From assembly GCA_003439945.1 (NCBI GenBank), contig QVRM01006577.1, positions 124,001-188,000 on the forward strand: a stretch of 64,000 nucleotides of DNA, in the 5' to 3' direction. Positions 22,312-51,559 of the stretch are shown in pieces; position 1 is the stretch's first letter; each line of letters starts with the position of its first letter. The notes under the pieces were generated by a model. It saw nothing but the letters and a program-made list of their open reading frames with translations. It was not told the DNA's origin and made no database searches. The stretch comes from Dermanyssus gallinae. Lineage: Eukaryota; Arthropoda; Arachnida; Mesostigmata; Dermanyssidae. The position numbers and the translations under genes were made by a program.

Positions 22312-24483
22312 GTATATATATATATATACCTTGAGGATATATCGCTCGCACCGGATCCATAAGAGCGGGGGCTACCATCAAGCAAGGACACGGACAACTG
22401 ATTCTTAACTTCACGTGACACCTTTTTATTACCATTTTTATTAAGGCGAGCACTGCCGAGTGTGCAAACGTATTGTAAATGATTAATAAATCATCACAAT
22501 ATTTTCTATATATATATATAAAGTGCGAAATTGGCCACGGCCTTATTTATGCGGTCCGTGTGGGAACAGGTACCGCGTGGCTATCGATAGGTATGCATTC
22601 TGTAGAAAAATGTGACTTAAAAAGTAATTCTATATCAAGTGTGCGTTATGCAGTATCTTCCACACCCTTAGAGACTGTAAAAGTCGGCGATTAGTGCAAT
22701 TCCTTATTTTGCTAAATAAGTATATTTTTTTCGTAGATTATAATTTAGTCATTTTTTAGTCCTTGGGTATCGATACTATGACTCGTAAGCTTACACGTTC
22801 CCATCAGGCCTTTATTTGCTAACACAGGCTTTAAAATCAGTAAGGCATTTATGCCGCCTCAGACCTCCAGCAATAACCTATTAATAGGTTATTCGTTGAT
22901 TTTTGAGTCAACCGCGCTAAATATAATGTAGTCTGCACAGTATGTTGGCGCCAAAGCCTTACTTACCTGCCTGATGCTATCAACCAGTGGGATATTCACC
23001 GAAAAGTCGTCGAACAAACCTACTACACGACACTTTCCGAGCTGAACGATGGCACAGTAATCTCTCGACAAGCTGCAATCGTCGACGTTTCCTCTAAATA
23101 TCACTTCACCTGAAAGTAGGCGTTCACTCGATTTTATCAGCTTAGGCAATTTATCCAATATATCTATCTGTTGCAGTAAATGTAACTGTCACTGTTGCGG
23201 TGCCGTATCGGATTCAATGCTGGCGCACCGTTATTATTAGGAGTTAATTGACTAGAACCACTATTACTACCGTTTTCACAATAAAATACTTGCAAACATT
23301 CGCCTTAAAATGCAGCTGGCTTAACTAGTCAGATGATTTTTATCTCGCAATTGTGAACAATATTAACAGCCGCAGGTAAATTAAATTTACAACTGCTCTT
23401 AGTTTACAAACGCTGACTTGATATAAAAAAATAATAATACTACTAAAGGAAATATTCCGACTTGAACGAAAAGAAAACTTAAAAAAGCAAGGCAAGGCTT
23501 GCAAGTGTCGGCGTTTCAGAAAGTTGGGAAAGAAACATTGGGACCTCCTACTGGAACAAAGTATCGGCCTCAACAAAGTGATATGAATTTACAACCATGT
23601 TTCAATATATTGTAAATAGGTGAAAATGGCATATATAAATTATACATTGTTATCTCATAAAAGGGGCTCCGAACAAGGTATGTGCTTAATGGAACTTGAA
23701 ATTAATGTGTGAAATTATCTTACAAGAAATATCAACAAAAACAAACAGTGAACAGTTACGTCACATGTTTAAACGTTTGGTTTTTAGTGAAATAGCGACT
23801 TTGTAAGGCGCTCTTACAGGGAATCCCCATCTTTTGGCGGCGACCTCATTAGATATAACGAGGCGAAGTATCTCAACGGAAGTTACTTAAACATCATGGT
23901 TTAACGAGAGCGGTGTTTTCCCATCAGGAGCCACCCGTTTTCAAATCCCTTCAGAACGGGGGATTGGTGCGGCTCACCCGTGCAAGTGTACACAGGATTA
24001 CGTGGGGTAGGGAAGGACGTCTACTTCATTAAGAATACCCACCGCCGACTGGCAAGTGGAGCTGAGAATCCACACCGTCATGGAATTTTCTTTTTGAGTA
24101 AACTAATGAATAGCTTGCACAGTAAGTTCTCTGGCATTACTGCATGCAGAAAGTTCAAAGCATTTACTTTAAGTGTAGTTGAACTATAGAAAACCTAGTA
24201 CGATTGTAAAGGGCACCCTTTAAGATCGCGTTATTATGTCTTTATACGGTTTTGTAATACAAATTATTTATTAGAACCGGCTTTTACTCGTATGAGCTGC
24301 AAGATACAGGTTTGCATTAAATATCCTTCGTCGTGTGTATATATATATTATATATCAACCTGTGCTTAAATTCTTCAGAGCGCGATTGCTGTATGCGAGA
24401 CATTGCGTCCACCCGAGATACAGCTGCTCGGCTTCTACAACCCGGTCTCCCACGCCAGTAGGGTATCGACTTAACTGCCACAT
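21372..24483 (-). CDS. RCCD1: RCC1-repeat protein, RCCD1-like, four exons
   Basis: RCCD1 is a chromatin-associated RCC1-type beta-propeller protein that partners the KDM8 demethylase in other animals. Proposed exons: 24483-24360, 23109-22967, 21978-21628 and 21527-21372, with phases 1, 0 and 0, giving 257 codons plus stop. The strongest evidence is exons 3 and 4. They contain RCC1 blades: [59 protein letters not shown], then ACGSRHSLAIDETGQIRAWGWNDYGQC. The last intron (21528-21627, 100 nt) is defined by CAG|GTTGAAG and CTGCAG|GTCAGC; without it the frame breaks. Exon 2 ends in a strong CAG|GTAAGTAAG donor. Exon 1, starting ATGTGGCAG, is weaker: its segment AEQLYLGWTQCLAYSN resembles the first blade. 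An additional upstream exon with the usual GFxGFGQ start is possible. Human RCCD1 is 376 residues, so this protein is short. Confidence 0.82.
22274..22328. repeat. (TA)n microsatellite in RCCD1-like intron
   Basis: Two AT runs separated by accttg, embedded in a GC-rich patch (22205-22400) that looks transposon-derived. Confidence 0.9.
22443..22507 (+). repeat. Dispersed 65-bp repeat with TA tail, copy 1
   Basis: It begins aaggcgagcactgccgagtg, continues tgcaaacgtattgtaaatg and attaataaatcatcacaat, and is followed by a (TA)n run. Three further copies are at 26683-26749 (+), 56224-56286 (-) and 58266-58327 (-). Confidence 0.8.
22872..22893. repeat. 22-bp perfect palindrome
   Basis: AATAACCTATT followed by its exact reverse complement AATAGGTTATT, just downstream (on the minus strand) of the RCCD1-like exon 2 donor, within the intron. 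Confidence 0.7.
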
Positions 24484-25089
24484 CGTGTGACGTATAGCCA
24501 ACTGTACTCAGCTGCACTGTTAATGTAAAACTACAATGCACCCATAAGCGCTCTGTTCTGCAAAAGTTCAACTCATAGAGAAGTTGAGTGAGACACGTTG
24601 ATTTTTTTTGAAGCCAAATTGCCTTTTTGTCGTCAGGTTAAACATTCGTTCTGTTCACCACACAGAGTCGTTTTTCCTACTAATTACAGATACGAATGTC
24701 ATACACGTGCGACAACCACCAGGACAACCTATGTTTTCCTATGTTCTATATCTATATTGATTTACGCTTGACTTATTCCTGATGCAGTAGTTCTGCAGTT
24801 GCCAACGCAACCGACTAACTCAGCAACGACGACGAACGTCTTCCAAACCAAAAAGTTCAAATTATGGCGCCATTTCGCTCGGAGTCGTCTGCTGTCGGAT
24901 GAAACGACCCAAACATACAAACAATACAACAAGCATGCATTTCTCTGAGACTTCTTCCAGAATCAGGAGAAAAGCAGTGCGTGTTTGAGTTGTATGCGTT
25001 GTATCGTGAGAGGACGTGAGCTTATTCGACTGCTTGCACCCAAAACACAAACATTTCGTTTTGCGGCGGAGAGAGACCGAAAACAACAC

Positions 25090-25124
<35 letters not shown>

Positions 25125-25510
25125 CTTGTCGCCTAATGAATATCGCCATTGCCATTGCGAGTAGCTGACATCATCTGGTCGTACTCATGATTACTCTAAT
25201 ATTCGTATTCTCTTAAATAATAAGGCATTTGGAGCGAAGAATAATTTTCAGTGTGGCGCATCTAGCTTGTCGACCGGCCGGTGGTAAAAACAACTACTTG
25301 TAAGGCAACCGTCGACACTATGGGGAATCGCTATCTGTCGGAAATTGGTGGATCTTTCTACGCACATCGACGAGGCGCGATTAAACGTTGAGAAGAGCCC
25401 ATAGTAGCAGCTACTAGTGCGTTTTGAGTGAAGTCGTGAAAGTGTCATTGTGACAGCGTTTCAATTGTGGTCATCTATCAACTGAGCCCCTAACTTGAAC
25501 AATCCCCACC
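24484..25510. other. Intergenic region between RCCD1-like and DHX8
   Basis: Probably the divergent promoter region of the two genes. It contains a (TA)n run at about 25094-25121. No ORF with recognisable content is seen. The DHX8 5' UTR ends at AATCCCCACC before its ATG. Confidence 0.5.
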
Positions 25511-39317
<13,807 letters not shown>

Positions 39318-39435
39318 TATGTAGAACTTCATAAACAATATATACACATTAATGGAATATGTATATGCTATTTTGATGAACAAACGTATGAACCAGATGT
39401 GTACGAATATGTTTCCTTTGTATATATATGTTGTA

Positions 39436-39441
39436 AATAAA
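39436..39441 (+). terminator. AATAAA polyadenylation signal of DHX8
   Basis: The canonical hexamer, 119 nt after the DHX8 stop codon. Confidence 0.7.
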
Positions 39442-40051
39442 GTAAATAATATTGCAGAAGGTATTGTATTTTTGATACATTATTAGCATGAAAAGGGCCA
39501 CGCCTCATTAAAAAGAAAGATGTGTGCAAATTTCGCGTACACAGCATCTTACCCACCTAAAGAGTTCGTGGAATTATGTAGAGTCACATGCCCCAGCCCA
39601 AACACGTGAATCAGCTCGTGCATTGATATTGGTAATACAGTAGCGATTGTGAAAATCAGGTTCTTGCAAGTAATATTTATTCGCATTTACTGCGACATAC
39701 AATACTGGATTGCTCAGAGTACTGTTTTTAATAATTCGAGTTATGACCATTGGGAATCCAGTTACGTGCAGAGTGCCATTGCCTTTAAAATTTGTTAGCA
39801 CTCCTCGCTTCAGAGCACATCGTAATATTCTCAATGGCTCCACATACACAATAACAATGCTACGTCAGCGCAATTTATCGATGTAAAGTAATGACACATG
39901 AAAAACAATGTTAACTGGCGATACACTGGATGTCTTAGTTGCGGAACTTCTATCAACACTCCCATATTGCAACTCGCAATAAGCTTTGCGTTTACCTTCA
40001 TTTCGTATAGTGCTTGGCGTTCGTTGTCTGGCCTTGACATTTCGAATAGAG

Positions 40052-40345
40052 GGAGGCGCCGTGGTCTATGAGGCTAGTGCGCTAGTCATAGTTGTCATCT
40101 ACCGGTATGTCGCAGGCTCGAACCCCTATTGGTGATCGAAGTATCTTTCAGCGACGCTTCTTTTGAATAGTTTGTAAAACATACCGCTGAGGGATAGTGC
40201 TGGTAAGGTCACTCTATGCTACAACAAGTACTGGTGGGAAAACATCTCAACATGGCAACCCCCGCGGCCAATCAAGGTATGCCTCACCCTTACTATGATC
40301 GCAGGCCCGTAGGGGACAGAGGATAATCTAGAATTAAAACAGACA
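40052..40345 (+). mobile_element. tRNA-derived SINE-like element, copy 1
   Basis: The head resembles a tRNA gene's internal promoter: an A-box-like gccgtggtctatgaggctag and a B-box ggctcgaacccc about 40 bp later. The body ends with gcccgtaggggacagaggat and aatctagaattaaaac. A reverse-oriented copy of the body is at 52465-52690, with matching tail (cccgtaggggacggaggatg), which argues for a dispersed family. It cannot fold as a functional tRNA by eye. Confidence 0.7.
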
Positions 40346-40629
40346 TATTTACATGTTTTATTCACTCTAGATTTTTATTTTTTACTCTCATTTCGTAAAT
40401 AATTTAATATGTTGCTCCTAAGACGTTGCATGTGCACGCATCGAATGCTACATCCTGCTACATGGTGAAGTGAAAGTTGGATGGGTTGTTGACTGGCTTA
40501 AATATTGCACTGATTCATCTGATTGCAATGGCACTCTCTGTTCATGCCTGGCAGGTGTAGAGTTCTAACAGAAGGGAACTTCAGGTGCCAAAATCACACG
40601 ATCGAAAATAGGTAAACAATCTATGACCA

Positions 40630-40630
<1 letters not shown>

Positions 40631-40671
<41 letters not shown>
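40631..40671. repeat. (TA)n microsatellite
   Basis: A 41-bp pure AT run. Confidence 0.95.
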
Positions 40672-40672
<1 letters not shown>

Positions 40673-41502
40673 GTCGTATAGTTATGCGCCAGTATCGAAG
40701 ATGCAGTACAGCAAGTACCGTGGGGCAGAGGCTTCTCCGAGGAGACCTTGCCATGAAGAACAAGCGATAGGTAGCACTGGCGAAAGACCATAAGTCTCTT
40801 TCTTTGTTATAAATGATCTAGTCAACACTTTATAACGAGTACGAATGATGTACTCACTACACTACCAATACACATATATACACATCTCTTTTGCACTAAC
40901 TTAAAATATGCTATATTGTCATAGTCTTACCTAGCACAACTGGTGAGCGAGCGACGATAATAAGTAAACTTAACACGTCAAAATACGTCCAGCATGCTGG
41001 TGTTTTATTTTGCGTAACCACTAAAATATATTTTCTTACATTACGATCTAGGGATGTATACACATTTTAGAGTTTTTCTCCTTATAGTGTCCTCTGTATC
41101 CTTATGGGTCAGCCTCATACTCGTTTAATTGAGATAGCACGCTCTAAGGTCATCACATGTGAGTCCAACGGCAAGAGGTTTTTTTTATATCACACTGCCC
41201 CTTAACCGCCTCACAATCTGGTGCGCAATTTCGAATAGAAACTTTCCAATTCTACAAATCAAATATATCAAGATGCTACAACATTTCTAGTCAATATGTA
41301 TGCATATACGCATTGTATGTTTAATGTGAAGACCTACTTCGCTGTTGGCAGCCAATTAACAGTTTAAGAGTGACACACATCGAAATAAAGTTTAACAGTC
41401 ATAACGACATATACAGTGACAACTACAACGGCAGCCGTCAACCTAGCTCGCTGAAGCGAATCTGCCTAGGGGCAGCGGAGACAAATTAATTACTCTGTCC
41501 TT

Positions 41503-43390
<1,888 letters not shown>

Positions 43391-43997
43391 ACACCATTAA
43401 CGTCGCGTGGTTGCCGGCAACCCTGCCCACGGACTACGACGATGGTGACAACATCAACAACAACAACAACGGCAAGAACAAAAACGTCAGTAACAACAAC
43501 AACAACAGTACCAACTGGCCACATGGCTTGACTTGACTAACATCAATGAAAGCATCCATCAACTAGTAGTACTACTACCATGATGATGACATGCCTATGA
43601 CGTTGGCAATGACGACGAACACGGAGAAGCATTCGCCTCAAAACATAAACAAAGTCTTCCACCTCTTCTCCACCACCCTTACCCAGCAGGTAGGCAGGCA
43701 ACGCTACGGAACAGGGCCAGACGAAGGGAGTACCGTAGCTGACAGTTGTGGACACGCTAACAAAAAGAAGCCAGCTGTGGTAACGGCGGGCGCCCGGCCG
43801 GACAATTCGAAACACTGGGGGCGGCAAAGGTGTTCTTCTGTTCTGCCTGTCTATGTTGTTTTAAAGTTTTTGAGTTCTTGGGAATGCCAAAATGCTAAAT
43901 GAAAATGTAACGGGTGCACAGGGTCTATGCCTACCGTTGCACATCTGTGTTTATTGATAGTCCGTCATATGCAGAAGCGGAATGCAAGAGCGGTTCC

Positions 43998-44040
43998 TTC
44001 GACGTTAAATGTTGGCTGAGAATTAGCCCCAATACACAAT
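43998..44040. repeat. Dispersed fragment shared with 16582-16632
   Basis: gttccttcgacgttaaatgt plus tggctgaga-tagcccc here matches gttccgtggacgttaaatct plus tggctgagggtcagccc in PSMD6 intron 1. About 40 bp are shared with several substitutions. Probably remnants of one mobile family. Confidence 0.5.
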
Positions 44041-45509
44041 TGATACAATTTCGAGCCGTTACTCAGGCTTGAAATTGTATGACACTGCTGCGAAATGGCC
44101 AAATATATGTATTTATATGCAGGGTACACAGGTTAAAAAGGGAGAAAGGATGGCTCGGGTGTGGCAGCAAAGGCAGGGCTGCGTCACACTGTTCTTTTTT
44201 TTTTGTTGTTGATTAGCTCCATCGTTTTCACAGGATGGTGGAGGTTCCCATCGCCACAGAGCAATGCCATTCAAAACCTCATCACTTTTTGCGTGCATAC
44301 TACGTTTGTGGGGGCTATTGTCACTACGAACATTGATCTCTATGACTAGCTGAGAATAACAGCAGCTAATAATAGTCGAGCTAGCAAATAGGAATATTAG
44401 TTGTACTGATATGAACAATATAGTTCGTCTATATAGAGGAATATGATGTCGACTGATTGTGATCACCCCATAATATTGCTAATAAAGACAGTATTCATAA
44501 TTTTGATGTCAAGAAAATAATCAATAGTGCAAGTAATATGCACAGTAAATAACACAATAAGAATATTTCGAGTTTCTTTTTTATCCACTTAGTACCACCA
44601 GTACCATCGGTGGCACTGCACCCACACACATTGGGGTCAAACGTTCGGTTCTAAAAAACTGAGGCTTTGGCATTCGGGTTGGTGAGAATACTCTCGGAAG
44701 TCTGTCTTTTACAGTTAGTGCGTAACTCCTAACTTCGTTAATGCAAATCTGCAAATTACTGGGCCCTCCTGTCTGTGCAAGATTAACCTGCGTTCCGCGC
44801 ATTCTCGAGTTGAGTCTCGAGGTGGCCTCGCCGTCTACATCCTCGATTAAATCACGATCCACTCCGCGAGTATCAGCTTTCCGCGTATTCTCTGCAGAAT
44901 TCTCCATAGGCACAACCTTGCGCCATCGCCTGACTTCGATGCTGGTTCGCCCCCTTCCAGCAATTAACGATATATATGTAATACGAGGCGCTAGTGAATG
45001 GCATTGCTGCTGCTGCCAGCTCATTATGAAGGCCCAAAGTGTGTCAGCAATAGCTAAATTAGCTGAAGATCGTAGTCAAAAGCCTTGTCGCCACACGTTC
45101 CCCCCAGTCGAACTCTGGAGCATCAAAGCTTGACAAAAAAATGCCGGTGACGGTCAGTTGTACGGGTTCGACTATTTCGTATTTGCGATGCTCGTATAGG
45201 TTCGCTTTAGTAGTCTAGTGAGTGTTCCTCTGTCGAAGAAACTCAACGCAATTCGCTGCCAGCAAGTGTATCAATAATTCCCGAAACCTCCTATAAACAA
45301 AAAAACGAGCTCCTTTAACGCAACAGCAATAACTCCACCTAGCAGCACTGAACTCTCAGAAACAAGAGCATTGACAGAAAAAAATGACCAGCCACCGGCT
45401 TCGACCGCGCGCGCGCAAAGGATGAATGTGTTGGCCGTCTCTCCGCCTAGGTTTCTATGTATCCTGGGTTGGCTTTTACCGCCATTCCACTAGTTCCTCT
45501 GGGTATCAA

Positions 45510-45510
<1 letters not shown>

Positions 45511-45541
<31 letters not shown>
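45511..45541. repeat. (AT)n microsatellite
   Basis: A 31-bp pure AT run. Confidence 0.95.
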
Positions 45542-45544
<3 letters not shown>

Positions 45545-47592
45545 CAGGTCGCACTTTGCGCTACGTTTTAGTGCGTTACGCGATGAATTAAAGTTCTATT
45601 TTAATGACGCTCGTTTTATATGCCCAGCACTGATATTTGCCAATTAGTGCGCTCCGCAATCTGCGCTGATGATGACTTAGTTCCTCTTCTTATAAACTAT
45701 CAGCTTCATTATCTGCTCAAAGATCATGCAGAGAGCTTAACTTGAGTAGACAAATAGTATATACTCTAGAAGTGACTGTGAAATCGCATATGATCGCATA
45801 TACTTTCGGCTTTGTCGTGCTACCCAAAATACGTAAAAATAGTTAAATTGATTCTACCTGGTAGATAAATAACTACCCAAATCTAAAACAGAGTTATATG
45901 GTAGGTGATCCTATTGCTACATTTTTTATGGGCAGTTCTGAGAAAGTGCACAGCTTGTGCACCGCTAGCAGCTGTTCGCCACTAGTGTGGGGCTCACAAC
46001 CCCCCAAACCCATATTTCCCGGAATTGCGTGGCATTTCGTCGACACCCTACCGCAATTTTTTTTTGCGTGAGGTTCGGCAAAAATGATTTATGCACCCCC
46101 AGTGCTGATGTGGAGGATCGCGTGGCCAGTGTGGGGCTCCCCGGCGGTATGGGGTTACTCACTAAAAACCCCTAATTCTCACGTTTACCCCCCCCCCCCC
46201 AGGGTTCGGTACTGCTTGCCAGTTCTTCGAGGACCCTACCGCTACCTGTGAGCCATTATGGGGCCAGCGCTTCGCAACGCACTGAGATAACCTATCATAT
46301 AGAAATGAGTACTAAAAGAGGTACCCATGCCTCGTTGCGCTCATTACCCCAATTGCCGATCCGGCTGAAATCTTCATGAATTTCTCACAAATTACATAGG
46401 TAGCGTGCCACTAGTGCGAATGGGAAAATGGGTGGCTCAAATGAGTAACTATATATAAATAACGACGGCGGTGTAAAATAGCGCAGAATTAACAAACGCT
46501 GTAACTGAAATACACCTCCACGCCTAAATAAGTTAAGTGTACAGTTAGTGCGCATTTATTATAAGCAATAATGCTGTTATAATTCATGAACTAGTTGGTA
46601 ACTATTTCAATTTTATTTTGGTTTTTGTTTAGTTGTTTATTGGTATTTCTTCTAAGATAGCTGCACATGTTGAATTCCAGCTTCAGTAATCACGTAGCTT
46701 GTTCGGAGTCTCTTTTATGAGATTGCGATGTTTAGTTTTTATTTGCCATTGTAACCTATTAGAATGTGTTGCGATGTAACTGGTATGACCTATATTACTT
46801 TTAACTAGACACCAGAGTTTCGAGATAATGCTCGCTGAGGTTGCATTTGAATTAAGGCAATGATTTTGTCTGCCTTACGGAGACAGAAACTTTGTTCCAG
46901 TAGGAGACCCCGACGTTTCTGATCGACAGCTTTACTGGTTGGAGTTGCCGTGCGACAGTATAAGCAAGTTAGATATGTTCCCCCTTGTAGATATGGGTGT
47001 TGCTCATGTTGCCAAACCTTGCAAGTTTTGGATACACTCCAAGGAGTATACGCTTAAGTTTAACTACGAGAGAGTATTCCAAAAGATTTGAAAACGGTGG
47101 AATGCTTATATTTTTGTGGTGCGGCGGCACTGACTCTGGCATCCGGAGGCCTAAAGTTGTTCTCAGTGCTGCTCGTTTTTGGAGTCCTGTGAAGCTACCC
47201 GATAAGGCGCATCTGTGTCAAGCCATAAGCTTCTACAGCGTAAGTCAGGCGACTATAGATGTGGGTGAAATACATCGCCAGTATTGGGGAAAAAATCGTG
47301 GATCTTTGTATGGAGCTGCATTACTGCCTGATCTTTTTTTTACGTTTCTATTTAATATGCGCTTGAAATGTTAGCTTATCGACCAGTGTTTTTTTGTGCA
47401 GCTTCTGTGCCGCTTTTCCTTCAGTTGTTGCGTTTTCCCTTTGCATGGGACGGAGGACATTAGGGGGCAACATGAATGACATGAGGCTATGGTATTACGC
47501 TGGCTTGCCATGAGCTCGGTGCTCGCTCTTTCGCCATGTGCGGCCTGCCTATGTGCCAGTAACAGTACCTCAACACATTGAAGTGTTGCTAC

Positions 47593-47596
<4 letters not shown>

Positions 47597-47629
<33 letters not shown>
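47597..47629. repeat. (AT)n microsatellite
   Basis: A 33-bp AT run followed by gttgctgctgctgttgctac triplet sequence. Confidence 0.95.
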
Positions 47630-47631
<2 letters not shown>

Positions 47632-48770
47632 TGTTGCTGCTGCTGTTGCTACTATTGCTATCCCTATCTATACCCATGGTCAAGCAGATTTTTTTTGCCG
47701 GTTGGCCGGTTGGTTCCCGCCATACATTCCGGTTGAGCGGACGGACAAGCGGACCAACGGGCGGGGCGATTGGCCGGCCGGGTGAGGGAATCAGCCATAG
47801 AGCCTTAGGCGGCACCAGCTACCGAACCAGCCACAGACAGAGAGATACAGTCAGGCTGGCTTTTGGCTGGCAGGTAGATGGACATTGCCTTCTCTCGACA
47901 GCCGGAGGGAGCCGGAGCGAGGGAGAATCGTCCACATACACAGATTGCCATCGAGTACTACGGACACTAGAGTGACTACGGACAAACAGAACGAGCGACA
48001 TCATTGACTATAGCGGCGGCTGCTATTGCTGCTGCTGGTGCTGCCGCTACTGCTGCCCTTGTGTCTCTGTGTGAGCGCCTGTCTATGGTGTCTATCTATG
48101 GTGTCTGTCTATAGCAGCGACCGTAGCGCCACACCATCGCACAGCGGGACAAAGGCGAATCTCAAAGCCGTGTTCGTTACTGGTTGTTACTGGTTGATAG
48201 TTGCGCTGGTGCTGCTGGGTCGGCTCCCTGATCGTTTCCTTCGATCTATCGATCGATCGATGATTGGTTCGTTTTGTCTCTCTCTTTCTCTCTCTGGACA
48301 ATCGACAACAACAACAACAACATCTTTGTTATGGTTTGACCATGACGACGACGACGTCGATGAGATGACGACCACTTCACCTACCTAACCAATGATTGAT
48401 TATCTGGTGTGTTGATAAATAGATATATAGATAGATAGATTGGCAGACTGTCAGGCAAACACATCATCAGACAGACGGACAGACAGACAGAGAGACAGAG
48501 AGATCGCCACCATCATCATCATTGTCATCCTCATCCGCAGCATCATCAGAATACCACCTACTTCCTACCCACATCGGCGAACGCGTTGTTATTATTACTG
48601 CGGTTGCTGCTGCTGCCGCTAACCATAATAGTAGTAGTGCAAATTCTACCACCTAGTCGCCACTAAAAACAATAAGGAGGTTGTTTTTAGTCACCATTAC
48701 TACTAGAAAAACTACGCTTACTAGTACTACGATTACACAGCGAGCGATTTGTCGTCTTCATCGTCGACGT

Positions 48771-48841
48771 CGTTGTTGTTGTTGCTGTTGTTGTCGTCAT
48801 TGGTGTTGTTGTTGGTGAGATTGTTGATGTTGATGTTGCTG
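48771..48841. repeat. GTT/GTC triplet tract
   Basis: An imperfect (GTT)n array with GTC, GGT and GAT variants over about 70 bp. Confidence 0.85.
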
Positions 48842-49036
48842 CGGGTGCGGTGACGGGTGATCGTGGTTTCTGTTGTTGTTGTTGTTTCTATTTTGATTTG
48901 GCCAGTTCGTTGTCGGTTTGTTGTGGTCGGTTTGTGCCTTTCTCATCGTCCGTCGCCACGGAACGTCCGACATTCGTCATCATTTCCTTCCTTAGTGGAT
49001 CCGTTGTCGGTTACCTAAAGAAGACGGTTGGAGACG

Positions 49037-49340
49037 TTTTGTCTCTCTCTCTCTCTCGCTCTCTCTCTCCCGCTCTCTCGCTCTCTCTCTCCAACCAACT
49101 ATATCAATCCATCTTCGTGTTTGATCCTTCAATAGACAGATAGAGATATCTATCTGTATCTATCTGTCTGTTTGCCCACCTATCATCTATCTACCTTCTC
49201 CCTACTGATAACGCCCAAGTTGGCCTAACTAGTAAAACGAATTCTTAAAAAATTCCAATTTCCTATTAAGCGGTGTAATAGCCCCAAAGGCTTCTGTACA
49301 GAGAGAGGGAGATCCAGAGAGATTCCGAGAGAGAGAAGAC
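49037..49340. repeat. CT-rich then GA-rich tracts
   Basis: tctctctctctctctcgctc-type sequence at 49037-49095 and gagagagggagatccagaga-type sequence at 49297-49340 are complementary low-complexity blocks about 200 bp apart. GA tracts can act as GAGA-factor sites in arthropods; no function is shown here. Confidence 0.6.
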
Positions 49341-49723
49341 GCTGACAGCCACAAGACAAGATATGCGGATAACCAGAGTCGACTGGGTGGATGATTGAAT
49401 AAACGTCCTAAGCAGCCAATGTGTGAATTGTGTCTGCCGCTGATGCTGCTGTCGCTGTCAAACAATTATACAGTTAACTAGACGGAAATCGAGTTACTGT
49501 GCGACGGTGTGGAAGTTAGTAGTTAGTAGTGGTGCGGTGATGGTGGTAAAGCGGTCGATCGTTGCTTTTTGCGAGTTACTTTCGAATCTGGTCTGAGTCG
49601 TTGGTCTCTCCGAGAGAGCGGGTGTTCGGCGGCTGACGGTGTAGACTTTTGCCTGCAGAACTGCTCATCTCTACCCAGTTAGTTAGTTAGAGATACGTAC
49701 CTGTCTGCTTGTCTATAGTGTCA

Positions 49724-49972
49724 AACAACAACAACAACAACAATAACAATAACATTACTGACACCGACGTGCACGACAACAATAACAACAACAACAACAA
49801 TAACGACATCAACGAGGAAGACGACGATAGTGAAAACAACATCAAAGGTGTCACCCAGTGGAGAACCCAGCCAGACAACGGCGGTATAGCAACAAACACA
49901 ACAACAATAACCACAACAACAACAACAACAATAACCACAACAACAACAATAATAATCACAACAACAACAGCG
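49724..49972. repeat. CAA/ACA triplet tracts
   Basis: Two arrays, 49724-49812 and 49891-49972, of (CAA)n with AAT and ACC variants. Confidence 0.9.
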
Positions 49973-50699
49973 AACGTGAAGTCGTGTCAACGACAACGGT
50001 GACAAACGTGACAGTTGCAGCCGACACACTGTGGAATTGTGGCGACACAGATTCTTTTCCTCCTATTTAGCATCATTCGAATTCAATTCTAAAACGGGAA
50101 AAAAAGAACTGCCTGCTAACCTCTCACCTCCCAACATTCCCACGTCCGGCCTCCTCATCGCCACCTTCACCACTACCATTACGTCTGCTCACCACCATAA
50201 ACATCATCACCGTCATCATTATCAACAACATTATCATCATCATCAACAGCATTATCATCACCACCACCATCATCATTATTGTCGTCGACGCTGTTTCGTT
50301 ACGTTACAGCCATTCCAGTAGGCTCGGAGGAGTGGTTCGGAGGTTGGTGGTAGTTATACGGTGTGAGTGTGTTTACGGGTGTCACCAGTTAGTACGTGTT
50401 CTCTGAATGGTTTGCTGGTCATCTTCGCAGCAACAACAACAGCCGCAACAATAGCAGCAATATCAGCAGCAGAAAAACGCCACTAGCAGAAGAATAAGAC
50501 TGAAGAGATCGACTAGTGTTATCGTGCTACCAGCATTCTGATTTGTCGTCGTCATCGTTGTCGTCGTCGTCGCATAGTGTGGTAAGTATAACACGTATGC
50601 CTCTAGTATAGTATACCCCTGATATAAAAGGGTGATATGTGTACACACACACCTATCAAGCGAATAAATCAATCAGTAGTGCCACCATGATGGCGTGAA

Positions 50700-51000
50700 T
50701 AGCTTGATGGTGGTGGTGGTGGTGGTGGTGGTGGTGATGGTAGCTTGGCGTGCTGGCATTGGTGTGCGCCGATGCAGTGATTGGCGAAGCGATCTGTTGT
50801 TTCTCTGTGTTTTGATATGTAGCTAGTCGATATCTAGTCGGCGGATAGTCGAATGGAAAGCGACTCAGAGAAGGAGATAGCATATCAATAACAACCACGA
50901 ACGCAACAACAACAACAACAACAACAACAATAAAAGCGATAGCAACAACAACCAAAACGATAACAACAACAGCAGCAGCAGCAACAACAACAACAACAGA
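50700..51000. repeat. GGT and CAA triplet tracts
   Basis: (GGT)n at 50704-50736 and (CAA)n at 50899-50998 with CAG variants. Confidence 0.9.
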
Positions 51001-51495
51001 ATTAACAACGATACCAAAAACAATCATTATACAAAGACTAAGACCGAACGAAATAGACCGTAAGATATATTGCCCCAAGAAAGCAAACGCAGCGCAACCC
51101 CAACGAGCCAAGCAAGATACGCCGCAAGGGAATCAACAAAATGCTTCCGGCGGCCGTCGTAACGGTATCGAGGCCCGTCATTGTGGTGTGTGACACTGTG
51201 TGTGTATGTGTCGTCACTAATCAAAATCGATGATGCTCTGGCGTGGTTCATTTATTAGCTTGAGCTTCTGGTTAGCTACGAACTTCGTACGCTGAACGGT
51301 TGGTTAATCGTCGCCTTTCCTCCTGCTGGCTCGGCTACATACTATATGCGTATGTGCGTTATGGCCTAATAGTATGTCCGTCGGTTTTCCTTTTCGGCAT
51401 TATTTGTTCGGCGTACTTTAAATTGTTTCCCGGCGACGGTCACCCGCCGGTTTGACACTCTATTTTTGGCGTAACCGTGCCAGCCAGTGCACCCT

Positions 51496-51496
<1 letters not shown>

Positions 51497-51559
<63 letters not shown>

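Larger units (their letters stand above)
39450..41500. other. Convergent intergenic region between DHX8 and UFM1
   Basis: No gene was recognised. It contains a SINE-like element (40052-40345) and a (TA)n tract (40631-40671). The 3' UTRs of DHX8 (plus) and UFM1 (minus) enter from either side. Confidence 0.5.

Noticed and set aside
40052..40140. A tRNA gene
   Set aside because: A- and B-box-like motifs are present, but no acceptor stem or anticodon arm forms. It is treated as a SINE head.
49709..50321. Poly-Asn, poly-Thr and poly-His ORFs
   Set aside because: Pure translations of CAA/ACA/CAT triplet arrays in several frames with no ordinary protein segment.
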